Source of the DNA: Pseudonocardia petroleophila
GTDB taxonomy: Bacteria > Actinomycetota > Actinomycetes > Mycobacteriales > Pseudonocardiaceae
Direction of reading: 5' to 3'
Length of the DNA stretch: 64,000 nt
Assembly (NCBI RefSeq): GCF_014235185.1
Contig: NZ_CP060131.1
Span: 503,501-567,500 of the forward strand
The notes under the pieces are model-generated. The model was not told where the DNA came from. It was given only the letters and a program-made list of their open reading frames with translations, and searched no databases. The translations under genes and the position numbers were made by a program. Shown one piece after another: positions 48,483-58,295 of the stretch (position 1 is the stretch's first letter; every line of letters starts with the position of its first letter).

Positions 48483-48932
48483 TCACGCTAGGTGCGGCTG
48501 TGCGGCCGGTGCTTCTCGATTCCTGACCGGTCGCGTCACCTGCTTCGCCACGCACGGCGGCATCCCCGCCGCCGCGTCCGCCTGCTCGCGGCGGTAGGTG
48601 CTCGGCGGGACGCCGACCAGCTCGGTGAACCGCGTGCTGAACGTGCCCAGCGACGAGCAGCCGACGGCGAAGCAGACCTCGGTGACGCTGAGGTCGCCGC
48701 GGCGCAGCAGCGCCATCGCGCGTTCGATGCGCCGGGTCATCAGGTAGCTGTAGGGCGACTCGCCGTAGGCCAGCCGGAACTGCCGGCTCAGGTGACCGGC
48801 CGACATGTGCACGCCGCGGGCCAGCGCCTCGACGTCGAGCGGGTCGGCGTACTCGCGGTCGATGCGGTCGCGCACGCGCCGCAGCCGCGCGAGGTCGCGC
48901 AGGTGCGGCGCCGCGTCGGGTCTGCCGGTCAC
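48483..48932 (-). CDS. AraC-family regulator, DNA-binding domain only
   Basis: A 149-residue protein consisting of the double helix-turn-helix of AraC/XylS: LDVEALARGVHMSAGHLSRQFRLAYGESPYSYLMTRRIERA for the first and LSVTEVCFAVGCSSLGTFSTRFTELVGVPPSTYRRE for the second (motifs across residues ~30-120). There is no ligand-binding domain, so activity is likely set by expression level. It ends 5 nt before the VOC gene and probably activates the VOC-UvrA pair. The GTG at 48932 is chosen; a longer frame to 49076 would translate the stem-loop upstream and looks non-coding. Confidence 0.83.
   Translation of the reverse strand: MTGRPDAAPHLRDLARLRRVRDRIDREYADPLDVEALARGVHMSAGHLSRQFRLAYGESPYSYLMTRRIERAMALLRRGDLSVTEVCFAVGCSSLGTFSTRFTELVGVPPSTYRREQADAAAGMPPCVAKQVTRPVRNREAPAAQPHLA
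48485..48490 (-). promoter_or_regulatory. -10 box of VOC-UvrA operon (leaderless)
   Basis: TAGCGT on the minus strand, 7 nt before the VOC ATG at 48477. It overlaps the last codons of the AraC-type gene. Confidence 0.45.
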
Positions 48933-48960
48933 CCGGGAGATCGTGCCACGCCGGGCAAGC

Positions 48961-49071
48961 GACGGGCCCGGCCGAAGGTGCCGGCCGGGCCCGTCGCGCC
49001 CGCATCCACGCGACGCTCGCCACCTCCCGGTTGGTACCGACCGGGGAGCAGCTCCGTAGGCGTAGTGCTCC
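48961..49071 (-). other. structured leader: two exclusive stems plus terminator-like hairpin
   Basis: On the minus strand GGAGCA/TGCTCC (49045-49071) and CTCCC...GGGAG (49024-49048) share four bases, so only one can form. A 14-bp GC stem (48961-48974 with 48982-48995) follows, 29 nt before the AraC-type start. It could simply terminate the rox transcript, or attenuate the regulator gene. Confidence 0.45.
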
Positions 49072-49146
49072 GTCAACGCGCGGGCCCCTTCCGGGGATAC
49101 ACGGTCCGCCGCATCGACACCACATCGTGTACGCGTAGCCGGATCG

Positions 49147-50698
<1,552 letters not shown>

Positions 50699-50773
50699 TT
50701 GGAAGAGCAGGAGGGCCGGGGTGGCGGTCACGAGCGGTCAGCACCTGACCGCAGCCCCCGCGAGACTCGCCCC

Positions 50774-51268
50774 ATGACCACCGAGACCCTGCTCCCGGCC
50801 GACGCCGTTCCCGAGGCCGGCGCCGTGCTCAACCCGTTCGTGATCGTCGACGACGCCGACGGCCTGATCACCTTCGTGTCCGAGGTGTTCGGCGTCCCCG
50901 AGACGGCCGGGGCCCGGACGCCCCTGCCGGACGGGAAGCTGATCCACGCCCAGCTCCGGCTCGGCACCGTCGACCTGATGATCGCCGACCGCCTCGACGG
51001 CTGGCCGGCGCGGCCCGGCCTGCTCCAGGTGTGGGTCCGCGACGTCGCTGCGGTGCTCGCCGACGGCACCGCGCGCGGCGCCACCACCGTCACCGAGCCG
51101 ACCCCGTTCTACGGCGGGACGACCCTGGGCCGGATGCTCGACCCCTGGGGCAACATCTGGTGGCTGTGGGCGCCCGCCCCCGGCCGGCCCGACCCGACGC
51201 CCTCCTGGGAGGACGGCGGCACCGACCCGGTCTTCGCCACGCTGGACGCGGTGCTGCGGTCGGTCTAG
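50774..51268 (+). CDS. VOC-family protein divergent from rox
   Basis: A 164-residue vicinal-oxygen-chelate protein of the PhnB/glyoxalase type: LNPFVIVDDADGLITFVSEVFGV at about 17-39, LIHAQLRLGTVDLMIADR in the middle, and LGRMLDPWGNIWWLWAPAP as the closing strand. Its promoter shares the RAE with rox, so it may be induced by rifamycins and could bind or modify the drug or its product; this is inference from the shared element. Its end overlaps the convergent CoA ligase stop by 4 nt. Confidence 0.82.
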   Translation: MTTETLLPADAVPEAGAVLNPFVIVDDADGLITFVSEVFGVPETAGARTPLPDGKLIHAQLRLGTVDLMIADRLDGWPARPGLLQVWVRDVAAVLADGTARGATTVTEPTPFYGGTTLGRMLDPWGNIWWLWAPAPGRPDPTPSWEDGGTDPVFATLDAVLRSV

Positions 51269-52656
51269 CCGCGCGGCCGCTCGTCGACGACGCGGCGGGC
51301 CTTGAACGTCGTCTCCGGCAGCGTCCCGGGTGCGAGCAGCTCCACCGGCACCCGGATCGCGACCGCGCGCCGCAGCGCGTCCTCGGTGCGGCGGGCGAGC
51401 TCGGCGCGGCGCGCCCCGGCGTCGGCGGGGGCGAGGGCGTCGAGCTCCGCGACGGCGGCGTGCCCCAGCTCGGCCTGGACGGTCAGCTCGTCGAGGGCCC
51501 CGACCCGGGTCACCCGGATGCGGAACTCGGGCCCCAGCTCGGCGACGGTGCGCAGACCGGTCTCGATGGCGCTGGGGAACACGTTGGCCCCGCGGACGAC
51601 GAGCATGTCGTCGAGCCGCCCGAGGATGCCCTCGGGCAGGCGCGGGTAGGTCCGCCCGCACGGGCACGGGTCGGTGTCGAGGTAGGTCTCGTCGCCGGGG
51701 GCGAACCGGATCATCGGCTGGGAGTCGCGCCACAGGTGCGTGTAGACGACGGCGCCGCGCCGCCCGACCGGGATCGGCGCGTTGGGGTCGGCCGCGTCGA
51801 CGACCTCGGTGAACACCTCGTCGGTGTAGAGGTGCGTGCCGGTGCCCTCGGTGCAGCCGACGCTGGTCTGGAACGGGTACATCTCCGACGTCGAGCCGGC
51901 GTCGGCCGCGGTGGCGCCCCAGCCGTCCTCGATGATCTTCCGGGTGCCCGGCAGGCTCCCGCCGGGTTCCCCGCCGACGAGCAGGTGCCGCACGGTGTTG
52001 CCCCGCAGGTCGATGCCCATCTTCTCGGCCACCGACAGCAGGTGGATGCAGTAGGACGGGGTGGCGCTGAAGATCGTCGACCCCAGCCGGTCGATCAGCT
52101 CCAGGTGCCGCTCGGAGTCGGTGATGCCGAGCGGGAACAGCGTGGCGCCGATGCGCTCCGCCCCCTGCACCACGCCCCAGCCGCCGAAGAACAGGCCGAA
52201 CGGGAACCCGACCTGCACGACGTCGTCGGGCCGCACGCCCGCGCACCACTGCGCCATCGCGTGGACCTCGCCCGCGCGCTCCCAGTCGGTGCGCGACACC
52301 GCGTACATCGTCGGCACGCCCGAGGTGCCCGACGACCCGTGGATGCGGGCGATCTCCCCGGGCGGCACCGGACGGCTGTAGCTGCCGAACGGCGGGTGCT
52401 CGCGCTGGTCGGCGACGAGCATCTTCTTCGTGATCACCGGGACCTTCGTGGTGAAGTCCTCGATCGTGCGCACCTGGTCGGGATGGAACCCGTGCGCGTC
52501 GTAGTGCCGGCGGTAGAACGGCAGGTCCGCGTAGACGTGGTGCAGCTGGTGCTGCATCCGCGCCAGGATCAGGCGGTCGCGCTCCGCGGGCGCGAGGGTC
52601 TCGCGCTCCTCGTCCCAGAAGCGGGGGAAGCCCCGCGGCCCTGCCGTGCTGCCCAT
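51265..52656 (-). CDS. phenylacetate-CoA ligase-like adenylate-forming enzyme
   Basis: A 463-residue ligase of the PaaK branch of the ANL superfamily, which activates an aryl or alicyclic acid to its CoA ester with ATP. It has the P-loop HGSSGTSGVPTMYAVS near residue 107, GGEPGGSLPGTRKIIE near 228, the substrate/AMP site GSTSEMYPFQTSVG near 255, and the C-terminal GRLDDMLVVRGANVFP near 343. The ATG follows AGGAA. It is the first enzyme-type step of a leftward group with two SDRs and an LLM monooxygenase, and is probably not PaaK itself since no paa genes are present. Confidence 0.85.
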   Translation of the reverse strand: MGSTAGPRGFPRFWDEERETLAPAERDRLILARMQHQLHHVYADLPFYRRHYDAHGFHPDQVRTIEDFTTKVPVITKKMLVADQREHPPFGSYSRPVPPGEIARIHGSSGTSGVPTMYAVSRTDWERAGEVHAMAQWCAGVRPDDVVQVGFPFGLFFGGWGVVQGAERIGATLFPLGITDSERHLELIDRLGSTIFSATPSYCIHLLSVAEKMGIDLRGNTVRHLLVGGEPGGSLPGTRKIIEDGWGATAADAGSTSEMYPFQTSVGCTEGTGTHLYTDEVFTEVVDAADPNAPIPVGRRGAVVYTHLWRDSQPMIRFAPGDETYLDTDPCPCGRTYPRLPEGILGRLDDMLVVRGANVFPSAIETGLRTVAELGPEFRIRVTRVGALDELTVQAELGHAAVAELDALAPADAGARRAELARRTEDALRRAVAIRVPVELLAPGTLPETTFKARRVVDERPRG

Positions 52657-52691
52657 GCCGTTCCTCGTTCCGTTCCCGGTTCCTCGTGCCG

Positions 52692-53501
52692 TCAGGGGCG
52701 GGCGACGAGGCCCTGCGCCTCGGCCACGTCCCAGTAGGAGTGCAGCCCCCGCACGTGCTGCCCGCCGTCGACGGGCACGAAGTGTCCCGTGATCCGCCCG
52801 GCGGCGGGCGAGAGCAGGAACAGCGCGACGTCGGCGATGTCGGAGGGCTCCTGGTGCCGCGGCGGCGCGACCAGCGTGCGGTCCAGGAACTCCTGCCCGA
52901 TCCGCCCGACGGTGAAGCCGGCGCCCAGCGGGGTGTTGACGGTGCCCGGCCCGATCGAGTTGGCCCGGATGCCGTGGCGGCCCAGCTCACCCGCACAGAC
53001 CTGGGTGAACTGCATGATCCCGGCCTTGGCCGCGCAGTAGTGGCCCAGGCCGTCGGTGGCCGCGACGGCGTTGAGCGAGGCGATGTTGACGATCGCGCCG
53101 CCCGACCCCGCGGCGATGGCCTGCCGCGCGAACGCCCTCGTGCACAGGAACGTGCCCTTGAGGCAGGTGTCGACGATGAGGTCCCAGTCGTCCTCGGACG
53201 TGTCGACGACCAGCGACAGCGACGCCGTGCCCGCGTTGTTGACGAGGTGGTGCACCGTGCCGAAGCGCTCGGCGGCGAGCGCGAAGGCCGCCTCCACGTC
53301 GGCGGCGACCGCGACCGACCCCTCGTGCCAGGCCAGCCGGTCACCCCCGCCGAGCTCCTCGCCCGCCGCCTCGATGTTGGCGGGCTCGATCTCCAGCGAG
53401 ACGACGTTGGCGCCGCGCTCCAGCAGCGCCGCCGCGATCCCCTTGCCGATCCCGCTGCCCGCCCCGGTGACGAACGCCGTCTGCCCCGACAGGTCGTCCA
53501 T
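52692..53501 (-). CDS. SDR-family oxidoreductase
   Basis: A 269-residue classical short-chain dehydrogenase. The cofactor motif TGAGSGIGKG is near residue 12, NNAG near 90, and the catalytic Ser, Tyr and Lys are in NIASLNAVAATDGLGHYCAAKAG-type spacing (positions ~138-160). The acidic residue after the second strand (SLEIEP) favours NAD. Its start overlaps the stop of the SDR gene upstream by one base, so the two dehydrogenases are made together, presumably for successive or stereospecific oxidations of a cyclic alcohol in this catabolic group. Confidence 0.87.
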   Translation of the reverse strand: MDDLSGQTAFVTGAGSGIGKGIAAALLERGANVVSLEIEPANIEAAGEELGGGDRLAWHEGSVAVAADVEAAFALAAERFGTVHHLVNNAGTASLSLVVDTSEDDWDLIVDTCLKGTFLCTRAFARQAIAAGSGGAIVNIASLNAVAATDGLGHYCAAKAGIMQFTQVCAGELGRHGIRANSIGPGTVNTPLGAGFTVGRIGQEFLDRTLVAPPRHQEPSDIADVALFLLSPAAGRITGHFVPVDGGQHVRGLHSYWDVAEAQGLVARP

Positions 53502-54262
53502 CAGCCGGCACTCCCCTTGGCGTTCCAGCCGCCGTCGACCGGCATGGCCTGCCCCGTGCAGAAGCTGGCGTCGTCGGAGAACAGGAACGCGGCCGCCGCC
53601 GCGATGTCCTCCGCCCGGCCCAGGCGCGGGATCATGTGCGCCGCCACGAAGTTCTCGCGCATGCTCTCGGTGATGCCCGCGAGGATCGGGGTGTCGATGG
53701 TGCCGGGGCAGATGCAGTTCACCCGGATCCCGCGCGGGCTGTACTCCATCGCCACCTGCTGGGTGAGGCTGACGACCCCGCCCTTGGCCGCGGAGTAGGC
53801 GGCCAGGTTCTCCAGCCCCTTGAGCGCCGCCATCGAGCCGATGTTGACGATGCTGCCCCCGCCGCCGTCGAGCATCCGCGGGATCGCGGCCTGCATGCCC
53901 AGCCAGACGCCCCTGAGGTCGGTGCCGATGACGTGGTCCCAGCCCGCGTCGTCGAGGTCGACGACGTTGTCGGGGCCGAGCGTGTTGGTGACCCCGGCGA
54001 TGTTGCCGAGCAGGTGCAGGCCGCCGAACCCGCCGACGGCCTCGTCGACGAGCCGCTTCCAGTCGCCGCGCTGCCGCACGTCCATCGTGATGTGGACGGC
54101 GCGGCCCCCGGCGGCGGTGATCTCCCGCGCCGTCGAGTCGTCGTCCTGCAGGTCGCCGATCACGACCGCGGCGCCCTCGGCGGCGCACCGCAGCGCGACC
54201 GCCCGACCGATGCCCTGCACGCCGCCGGTGATGACGGCGACCCTGCCGTCGAGCCTGTTCAT
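53501..54262 (-). CDS. SDR-family oxidoreductase
   Basis: A 253-residue classical SDR. TGGVQGIGRA is near residue 12, the adenine-site Asp-Val (TMDVRQRGDW) near 60, NIAG near 88, and the catalytic Ser/Tyr/Lys in SIVNIGSMAALKG with AAYSAAKGG. IGDLQDD after the second strand suggests NAD. It ends with DGGWNAKG, typical of beta-oxidation-like or cyclic alcohol dehydrogenases. It starts 10 nt after the LLM monooxygenase stop. Confidence 0.87.
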   Translation of the reverse strand: MNRLDGRVAVITGGVQGIGRAVALRCAAEGAAVVIGDLQDDDSTAREITAAGGRAVHITMDVRQRGDWKRLVDEAVGGFGGLHLLGNIAGVTNTLGPDNVVDLDDAGWDHVIGTDLRGVWLGMQAAIPRMLDGGGGSIVNIGSMAALKGLENLAAYSAAKGGVVSLTQQVAMEYSPRGIRVNCICPGTIDTPILAGITESMRENFVAAHMIPRLGRAEDIAAAAAFLFSDDASFCTGQAMPVDGGWNAKGSAG

Positions 54263-54272
54263 CCCGCCGGCC

Positions 54273-55382
54273 TCAGGCGATCCCGAGCGCGACGTTCGCC
54301 ATGTGCTGGCGCCGGGCCATGCGCTCGCGCGCGGTGAACTGCGGCGTGACGTAGCGCGCGAACAGCTCCAGCGAGCGGTTCCACTTGTCGGTGGTGACCC
54401 AGTCGCGGCAGTTGATCAGCAGCGTGCCGAAGCCGCCGGTGGCCTCCTCCAGCTCCTTGACCTGGCGGATGCAGTCGTCCGGGCTGCCGATGATCCACGG
54501 GATGTTGTCGACCATCCACTCGAAGGTGAGGTCGGGGTCCTCCATCCCCTCGCCCTTCTTCATCAGCGCACCGAGGCCGAGGCCGAACAGGTAGTCGTAG
54601 GACCGCTTGACGCCCTCGCGGATGTCGCGCATCGCCTGGTTCTTGTCGTCGGTGACGTAGACCTCGCGCACGACCCGCCAGTTCTCCCGGGTGACGGCGG
54701 GGTCGATGCCCGACGCCGCGCCGGCCTCCAGCATCGCCCGGCCCATGCCGACGAGGTCGGGGGCGAGGTCGTAGGTGCCGTTGTCGATGGGGGCGAAGTG
54801 CACGCTCAGCGGCTTCCAGCCGTTGGCGCCGCACTTGGCGTAGTTGTGCAGGCCCGTCAGGCCGGCGATCGCGAACGGCGGGACGTCCTGGTACGGCCCG
54901 ACCTGGAGCTGGCGGTTCTCGTACTTCCAGTACACGCCCTCGTAGGTGACCGGGTCGTCGGACGTCAGGAGCTGCCAGATGATCTCCAGCGCCTCGTTGG
55001 TGCGCGGCGCGGCCTCGGAGGGCTCCAGGCCGAAGAGCGCCTTGTCGGTGGGCAGCCCACCGCCGCCGAACCCGTACTCCAGGCGGCCGTGGGTGAGGTG
55101 GTCGAGGAACGCGAGGCGCTCCGCCACCATGAACGGGTCCTGGTAGGGCAGGTTGACCACGCCGGTGCCCAGCCGGATCCGGCTCGTCACGGCGGAGGCC
55201 TTGGCGATCATGTACTCCGGGACGGGCACGTTCTCGTAACCGCCCGTGTGGTGCTCACCGATCCAGAACTCCGAGAACCCGAGCCGCTCGGCCTCCACGA
55301 TCGCCGCGATGTCGCGATCGTAGGACAGCGTCCAGTTCTCGATCGGCGGGTGCTCCGGCATGGTGAAAAAGCCGAACTTCAT
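54273..55382 (-). CDS. LLM-class flavin monooxygenase (limonene monooxygenase-like)
   Basis: A 369-residue luciferase-family monooxygenase that uses reduced flavin from a separate reductase. MKFGFFTMPEHPP followed by RDIAAIVEAERLGFSEFWIGEHHTGG is the group A pattern, with LPYQDPFMVAERLAFLDHLTHGR and GTLLINCRDWVTTDKWNRSLELF later. It resembles limonene 1,2-monooxygenase and related terpenoid or alkanal oxygenases. GGAGG precedes the ATG at 8 nt. First gene of the leftward group, divergent from the DUF35-thiolase-P450 operon. Confidence 0.85.
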   Translation of the reverse strand: MKFGFFTMPEHPPIENWTLSYDRDIAAIVEAERLGFSEFWIGEHHTGGYENVPVPEYMIAKASAVTSRIRLGTGVVNLPYQDPFMVAERLAFLDHLTHGRLEYGFGGGGLPTDKALFGLEPSEAAPRTNEALEIIWQLLTSDDPVTYEGVYWKYENRQLQVGPYQDVPPFAIAGLTGLHNYAKCGANGWKPLSVHFAPIDNGTYDLAPDLVGMGRAMLEAGAASGIDPAVTRENWRVVREVYVTDDKNQAMRDIREGVKRSYDYLFGLGLGALMKKGEGMEDPDLTFEWMVDNIPWIIGSPDDCIRQVKELEEATGGFGTLLINCRDWVTTDKWNRSLELFARYVTPQFTARERMARRQHMANVALGIA

Positions 55383-55415
55383 CGATCGGTCCTCCTGGGT
55401 CGGGGCGGGCCGCAA

Positions 55416-55438
55416 CACACAGTGTGCAAACCGTGGTT
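55416..55438. promoter_or_regulatory. palindromes in the divergent promoter region
   Basis: CACACAGTGTG (55416-55426, perfect 5-bp arms) and AACC-GT-GGTT (55429-55438) lie upstream of the LLM gene. They are candidate sites for the TetR-type regulator encoded at 59069; this is a guess from position. Confidence 0.35.
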
Positions 55439-55516
55439 CGGCAACAGCGGTGCCATGAATGTGGCCTGCACCACCCGCGGCTGTCAAGAGGCGTCGTCGT
55501 ACGACTACCGACGCTG

Positions 55517-55545
55517 TTGATAACTGTACCGACGTTTGCTTACAT
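55517..55545 (+). promoter_or_regulatory. promoter of the DUF35-thiolase-P450 operon
   Basis: TTGATA (55517-55522), a 17-nt spacer and TTACAT (55540-55545), then 6 nt to the GTG at 55552. The transcript would be leaderless. The stretch is clearly more AT-rich than its surroundings. Confidence 0.45.
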
Positions 55546-55551
55546 GGCGGC

Positions 55552-55923
55552 GTGACGCCACCACCCCTCGCCGACCCGCGCCCACTGGTGCAGACGGGCC
55601 CCGACGGGCGCCACCGCGTACTCGGACGGCGCTGCCCGACCTGCGGCGAGGTCGCGGCGTTCGCCTGGCCGCGGTGCCCGGCCTGCCGCGGCGAGGTGGA
55701 GCCCGCCGCGTTCGGGCCGGAGGGCACCGTGTGGAGCGCGACCGTCGTCCGGATCCCGGTGCCCGGCCGGACGCCGCCGTACGCCCTCGCCTACGTCGAC
55801 CTCGACGACGGCCCCCGGGTCCTCGCCCACCTCGCGCACGACGCCGCCCCGCCGATCGGCGCCCGGGTCCGGCTCGCCGCACCGTCGGACGACGGCGACG
55901 TCCGGGTGGAGGTGCTCGCGTGA
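55552..55923 (+). CDS. DUF35 zinc-ribbon/OB-fold protein
   Basis: A 123-residue protein with an N-terminal zinc ribbon (two CxxC pairs in RRCPTCGEVAAFAWPRCPAC, residues ~28-48) and a C-terminal OB fold (WSATVVRIPVPGRTPPYALAYVDLDDG). DUF35 proteins pair with thiolase-like partners; in steroid side-chain degradation the DUF35 part of ChsH2 combines with the thiolase-like Ltp2 as a retro-aldolase. Here the next gene is such a thiolase-like protein, overlapping by 4 nt, so they probably form a complex. Confidence 0.87.
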   Translation: MTPPPLADPRPLVQTGPDGRHRVLGRRCPTCGEVAAFAWPRCPACRGEVEPAAFGPEGTVWSATVVRIPVPGRTPPYALAYVDLDDGPRVLAHLAHDAAPPIGARVRLAAPSDDGDVRVEVLA

Positions 55924-57050
55924 GCGCGGTGGCCGTGCACGGGGTCGGCACCTCCCACTTCGGCCGCCAGCCCGGGCGCGATCTCGTCGGCCTCGCGTTC
56001 GACGCGGTGCACGAGGCCCTCGCCGACGCCGGCGTCGACGGCGTCGACGCGGTGTGGGTCGGCACCGTCTTCGGTCCCGCCGGGGTGGCGCAGCGGGTGC
56101 TGCGGGCCATGGGCGTCACCGGCATCCCGATCGTCACGGTCGAGAACGCCTGCGCCAGCGGGACCACCGCGTTCGCCGAGGCGCACGAGGCGGTCCGCAC
56201 CGGCCGGTACGGCCGCGTCCTCGCGCTGGGCCTCGAGCAGATGAGCACGGCGTTCGCCGGGGCCATCACCCCCGAGCCCACCGACCCCGAGGGCCGTTCG
56301 GGGCTCGCCCTGCCCGCCCTCTACGCCATGGCCGCGGCCCGCTACCTGCACCTCGGCGCCGTGACGCCCGAGCAGCTCGCGGCGGTGTCGGTGAAGAACC
56401 ACGCGCACGCCCTGCACAACCCGCGCGCCCAGTACTCCGGCCGCCACACCGTCGAGGAGGTGCTGGCCTCGCGCATGGTCGCCGACCCGCTCACCCTCCT
56501 GCAGTGCTGCCCGACCTCCGACGGCGCCGCGGCCGCCGTGCTCGCGCCCGCCACCGGCGGCTCGCGCGAGGTGGCCGTCCGCGGGGTCGCGATGCGCAGC
56601 GGCGCGCCGTGGAACCACGCCTCGCCGCACGTGTGGGGCCACGACGTCGTCCGCGACACCGCCGCCGACGCGTTCGCCGCTGCGGGCCTGACCGGACCGT
56701 CCGACGTCGACGTCCTGGAGGTGCACGACGCCTTCACCATCGGCGAGATCGTCACGACCGAGGCGCTGGGCCTGGCGCCTCCGGGCGGCGGCGGCGAGGC
56801 CGCGGCGGCCGGCGTGACGGCGCTCGGCGGGGCGCACCCGGTGAACCCGTCCGGCGGCCTGCTCTCCCGCGGCCACCCGCTCGGGGCCACCGGCCTGGCC
56901 CAGCTCGCCGAGATCACCTGGCAGCTGCGCGGCGAGGCCGCCGGCCGCCAGGTCGACGGCGCCCGCATCGGCGTCGTCGAGACCATGGGCGGCGGCGTGT
57001 CGGTGCTCGACGGCAACGCCTGCGTCGTCGCCGTGCTGGAGGCACCGTGA
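55920..57050 (+). CDS. thiolase-like (SCP-x/Ltp family) protein
   Basis: A 376-residue thiolase-fold enzyme. The active Cys is in VENACASGTTAF near residue 80, the second-domain motif reads LEVHDAFTIGEIV near 268, and the closing GGLLSRGHPLGATG near 318 carries the His. It could cleave a 3-ketoacyl-CoA or, as a partner of DUF35, act as a retro-aldolase on a hydroxyacyl-CoA. The GTG at 55920 overlaps the DUF35 stop (GTGA), and its own stop overlaps the P450 start. Confidence 0.85.
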   Translation: MSAVAVHGVGTSHFGRQPGRDLVGLAFDAVHEALADAGVDGVDAVWVGTVFGPAGVAQRVLRAMGVTGIPIVTVENACASGTTAFAEAHEAVRTGRYGRVLALGLEQMSTAFAGAITPEPTDPEGRSGLALPALYAMAAARYLHLGAVTPEQLAAVSVKNHAHALHNPRAQYSGRHTVEEVLASRMVADPLTLLQCCPTSDGAAAAVLAPATGGSREVAVRGVAMRSGAPWNHASPHVWGHDVVRDTAADAFAAAGLTGPSDVDVLEVHDAFTIGEIVTTEALGLAPPGGGGEAAAAGVTALGGAHPVNPSGGLLSRGHPLGATGLAQLAEITWQLRGEAAGRQVDGARIGVVETMGGGVSVLDGNACVVAVLEAP

Positions 57051-58288
57051 GCGCGTCGATCGACCTCACCCACGCGGACCTGCTCGGCGACGACGCCGTC
57101 CGCGACCCCTACCCGCTGCTGGCCGCCCTGCGCGAGCACGACCCCGTGCACTGGAGCCCGCGGTACCGCTCCTGGTTCGTCACCCGCTTCGACGACGTGT
57201 CCGACGCGCTGCGCGACCCCCGGTTCTCCTCCGACCGCATCTCCCCCTACCGCCGGGCCAAGCTCGACGGCCCCGACGCCGACCCGGCGGTCCGCGCCGC
57301 GTTCGGCGTCCTCGAGGACTGGATGGTGTTCAAGGACCCGCCCGACCACACCCGGCTGCGCAAGCTGCTCAGCCGCGCGTTCACCCCCCGCGCGGTCGAC
57401 CGGGTCCGGGCGCGGATCACCGAGGTCACCGACGAGCTGCTCGACGCGGCACTGGCCGGCGGCACCGGCCGGACCGACCTGATCGGCGACTTCGCCTACC
57501 CGCTCACCGCGGCCGTCATCGCGGAGGTGCTCGGCGTGCCGCGCCGCGACCACCCCCGGTTCAAGGACTGGTCCGACCAGATCACCGGGCTGGTGTTCGG
57601 CGGGATGGGCGACCCGAACCGGCACACGGCGGGCGCGCACGGCATGGCGGAGCTGACCGAGTACCTCACCGGCCTGGTCCGCGACCACGAGCGCGAACCG
57701 GCCGACGACCTGCTGTCCGCGCTGATCAGCGCCCGCGACGACGACGACGCCCTGAGCCAGGACGAGGTGATCTCCACCGGCGTGCTGCTGCTGTTCGCCG
57801 GCCACGAGACCACGACGAACCTGATCGGCAGCGGGCTGCTGGCCCTGCTGCGCGACCCCGGCCAGCGCGCGCTGCTCGCGGCCGACCCGGGGCTCGTCGG
57901 GGGCGCGGTCGAGGAGCTGATGCGCTTCGACGGGCCGGCCAAGACCGTCGCCCGGCTGATGGCCGACGACGTCGAGCTGCGCGGGCGCACGCTGCGCCGC
58001 GGTGAGCGGGTCTTCCTGTGCCCGTCCTCGGCCAACCGGGACCCGGCCGTCTTCGAGGACCCGGACCGCCTCGACATCACCCGGCGCCACGGCCGCCAGC
58101 TGGGCTTCGGCGTCGGGATGCACTACTGCCTCGGCGCCCCGCTGGCCCGGCTGGAGGCCTCCGTCGCCATCCCGCGGGCGCTGGACCGGCTGCCCGGGCT
58201 GCGCCCGGCCGAGGACGAGCTGCGCTGGCACCCGGTGCTGCTCTCGCGGGGGATGCTGCGCTTCCCCGTGGAGTTCGACCGGCCCTGA
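57047..58288 (+). CDS. cytochrome P450
   Basis: A 413-residue soluble bacterial P450 that hydroxylates a substrate with electrons from a ferredoxin. The I-helix oxygen-binding motif is LLFAGHETTTNLI near 240, the K-helix ExxR is in EELMRF, and the haem-binding loop LGFGVGMHYCLGAPLARLE has Cys361 as iron ligand. No ferredoxin or reductase is adjacent. It is coupled by 4-nt overlap to the thiolase-like gene, which implies that the P450 acts on the same carbon skeleton, for example an initial ring or side-chain hydroxylation. Its stop is 7 nt from the convergent SDR stop. Confidence 0.93.
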   Translation: MSASIDLTHADLLGDDAVRDPYPLLAALREHDPVHWSPRYRSWFVTRFDDVSDALRDPRFSSDRISPYRRAKLDGPDADPAVRAAFGVLEDWMVFKDPPDHTRLRKLLSRAFTPRAVDRVRARITEVTDELLDAALAGGTGRTDLIGDFAYPLTAAVIAEVLGVPRRDHPRFKDWSDQITGLVFGGMGDPNRHTAGAHGMAELTEYLTGLVRDHEREPADDLLSALISARDDDDALSQDEVISTGVLLLFAGHETTTNLIGSGLLALLRDPGQRALLAADPGLVGGAVEELMRFDGPAKTVARLMADDVELRGRTLRRGERVFLCPSSANRDPAVFEDPDRLDITRRHGRQLGFGVGMHYCLGAPLARLEASVAIPRALDRLPGLRPAEDELRWHPVLLSRGMLRFPVEFDRP

Positions 58289-58295
58289 CCGCCGG

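Noticed and set aside
48933..49076. N-terminal extension of the AraC-type protein starting at 49076
   Set aside because: It would run through the GC stem-loop and gives a composition unlike the domain. The GTG at 48932 suits family length.
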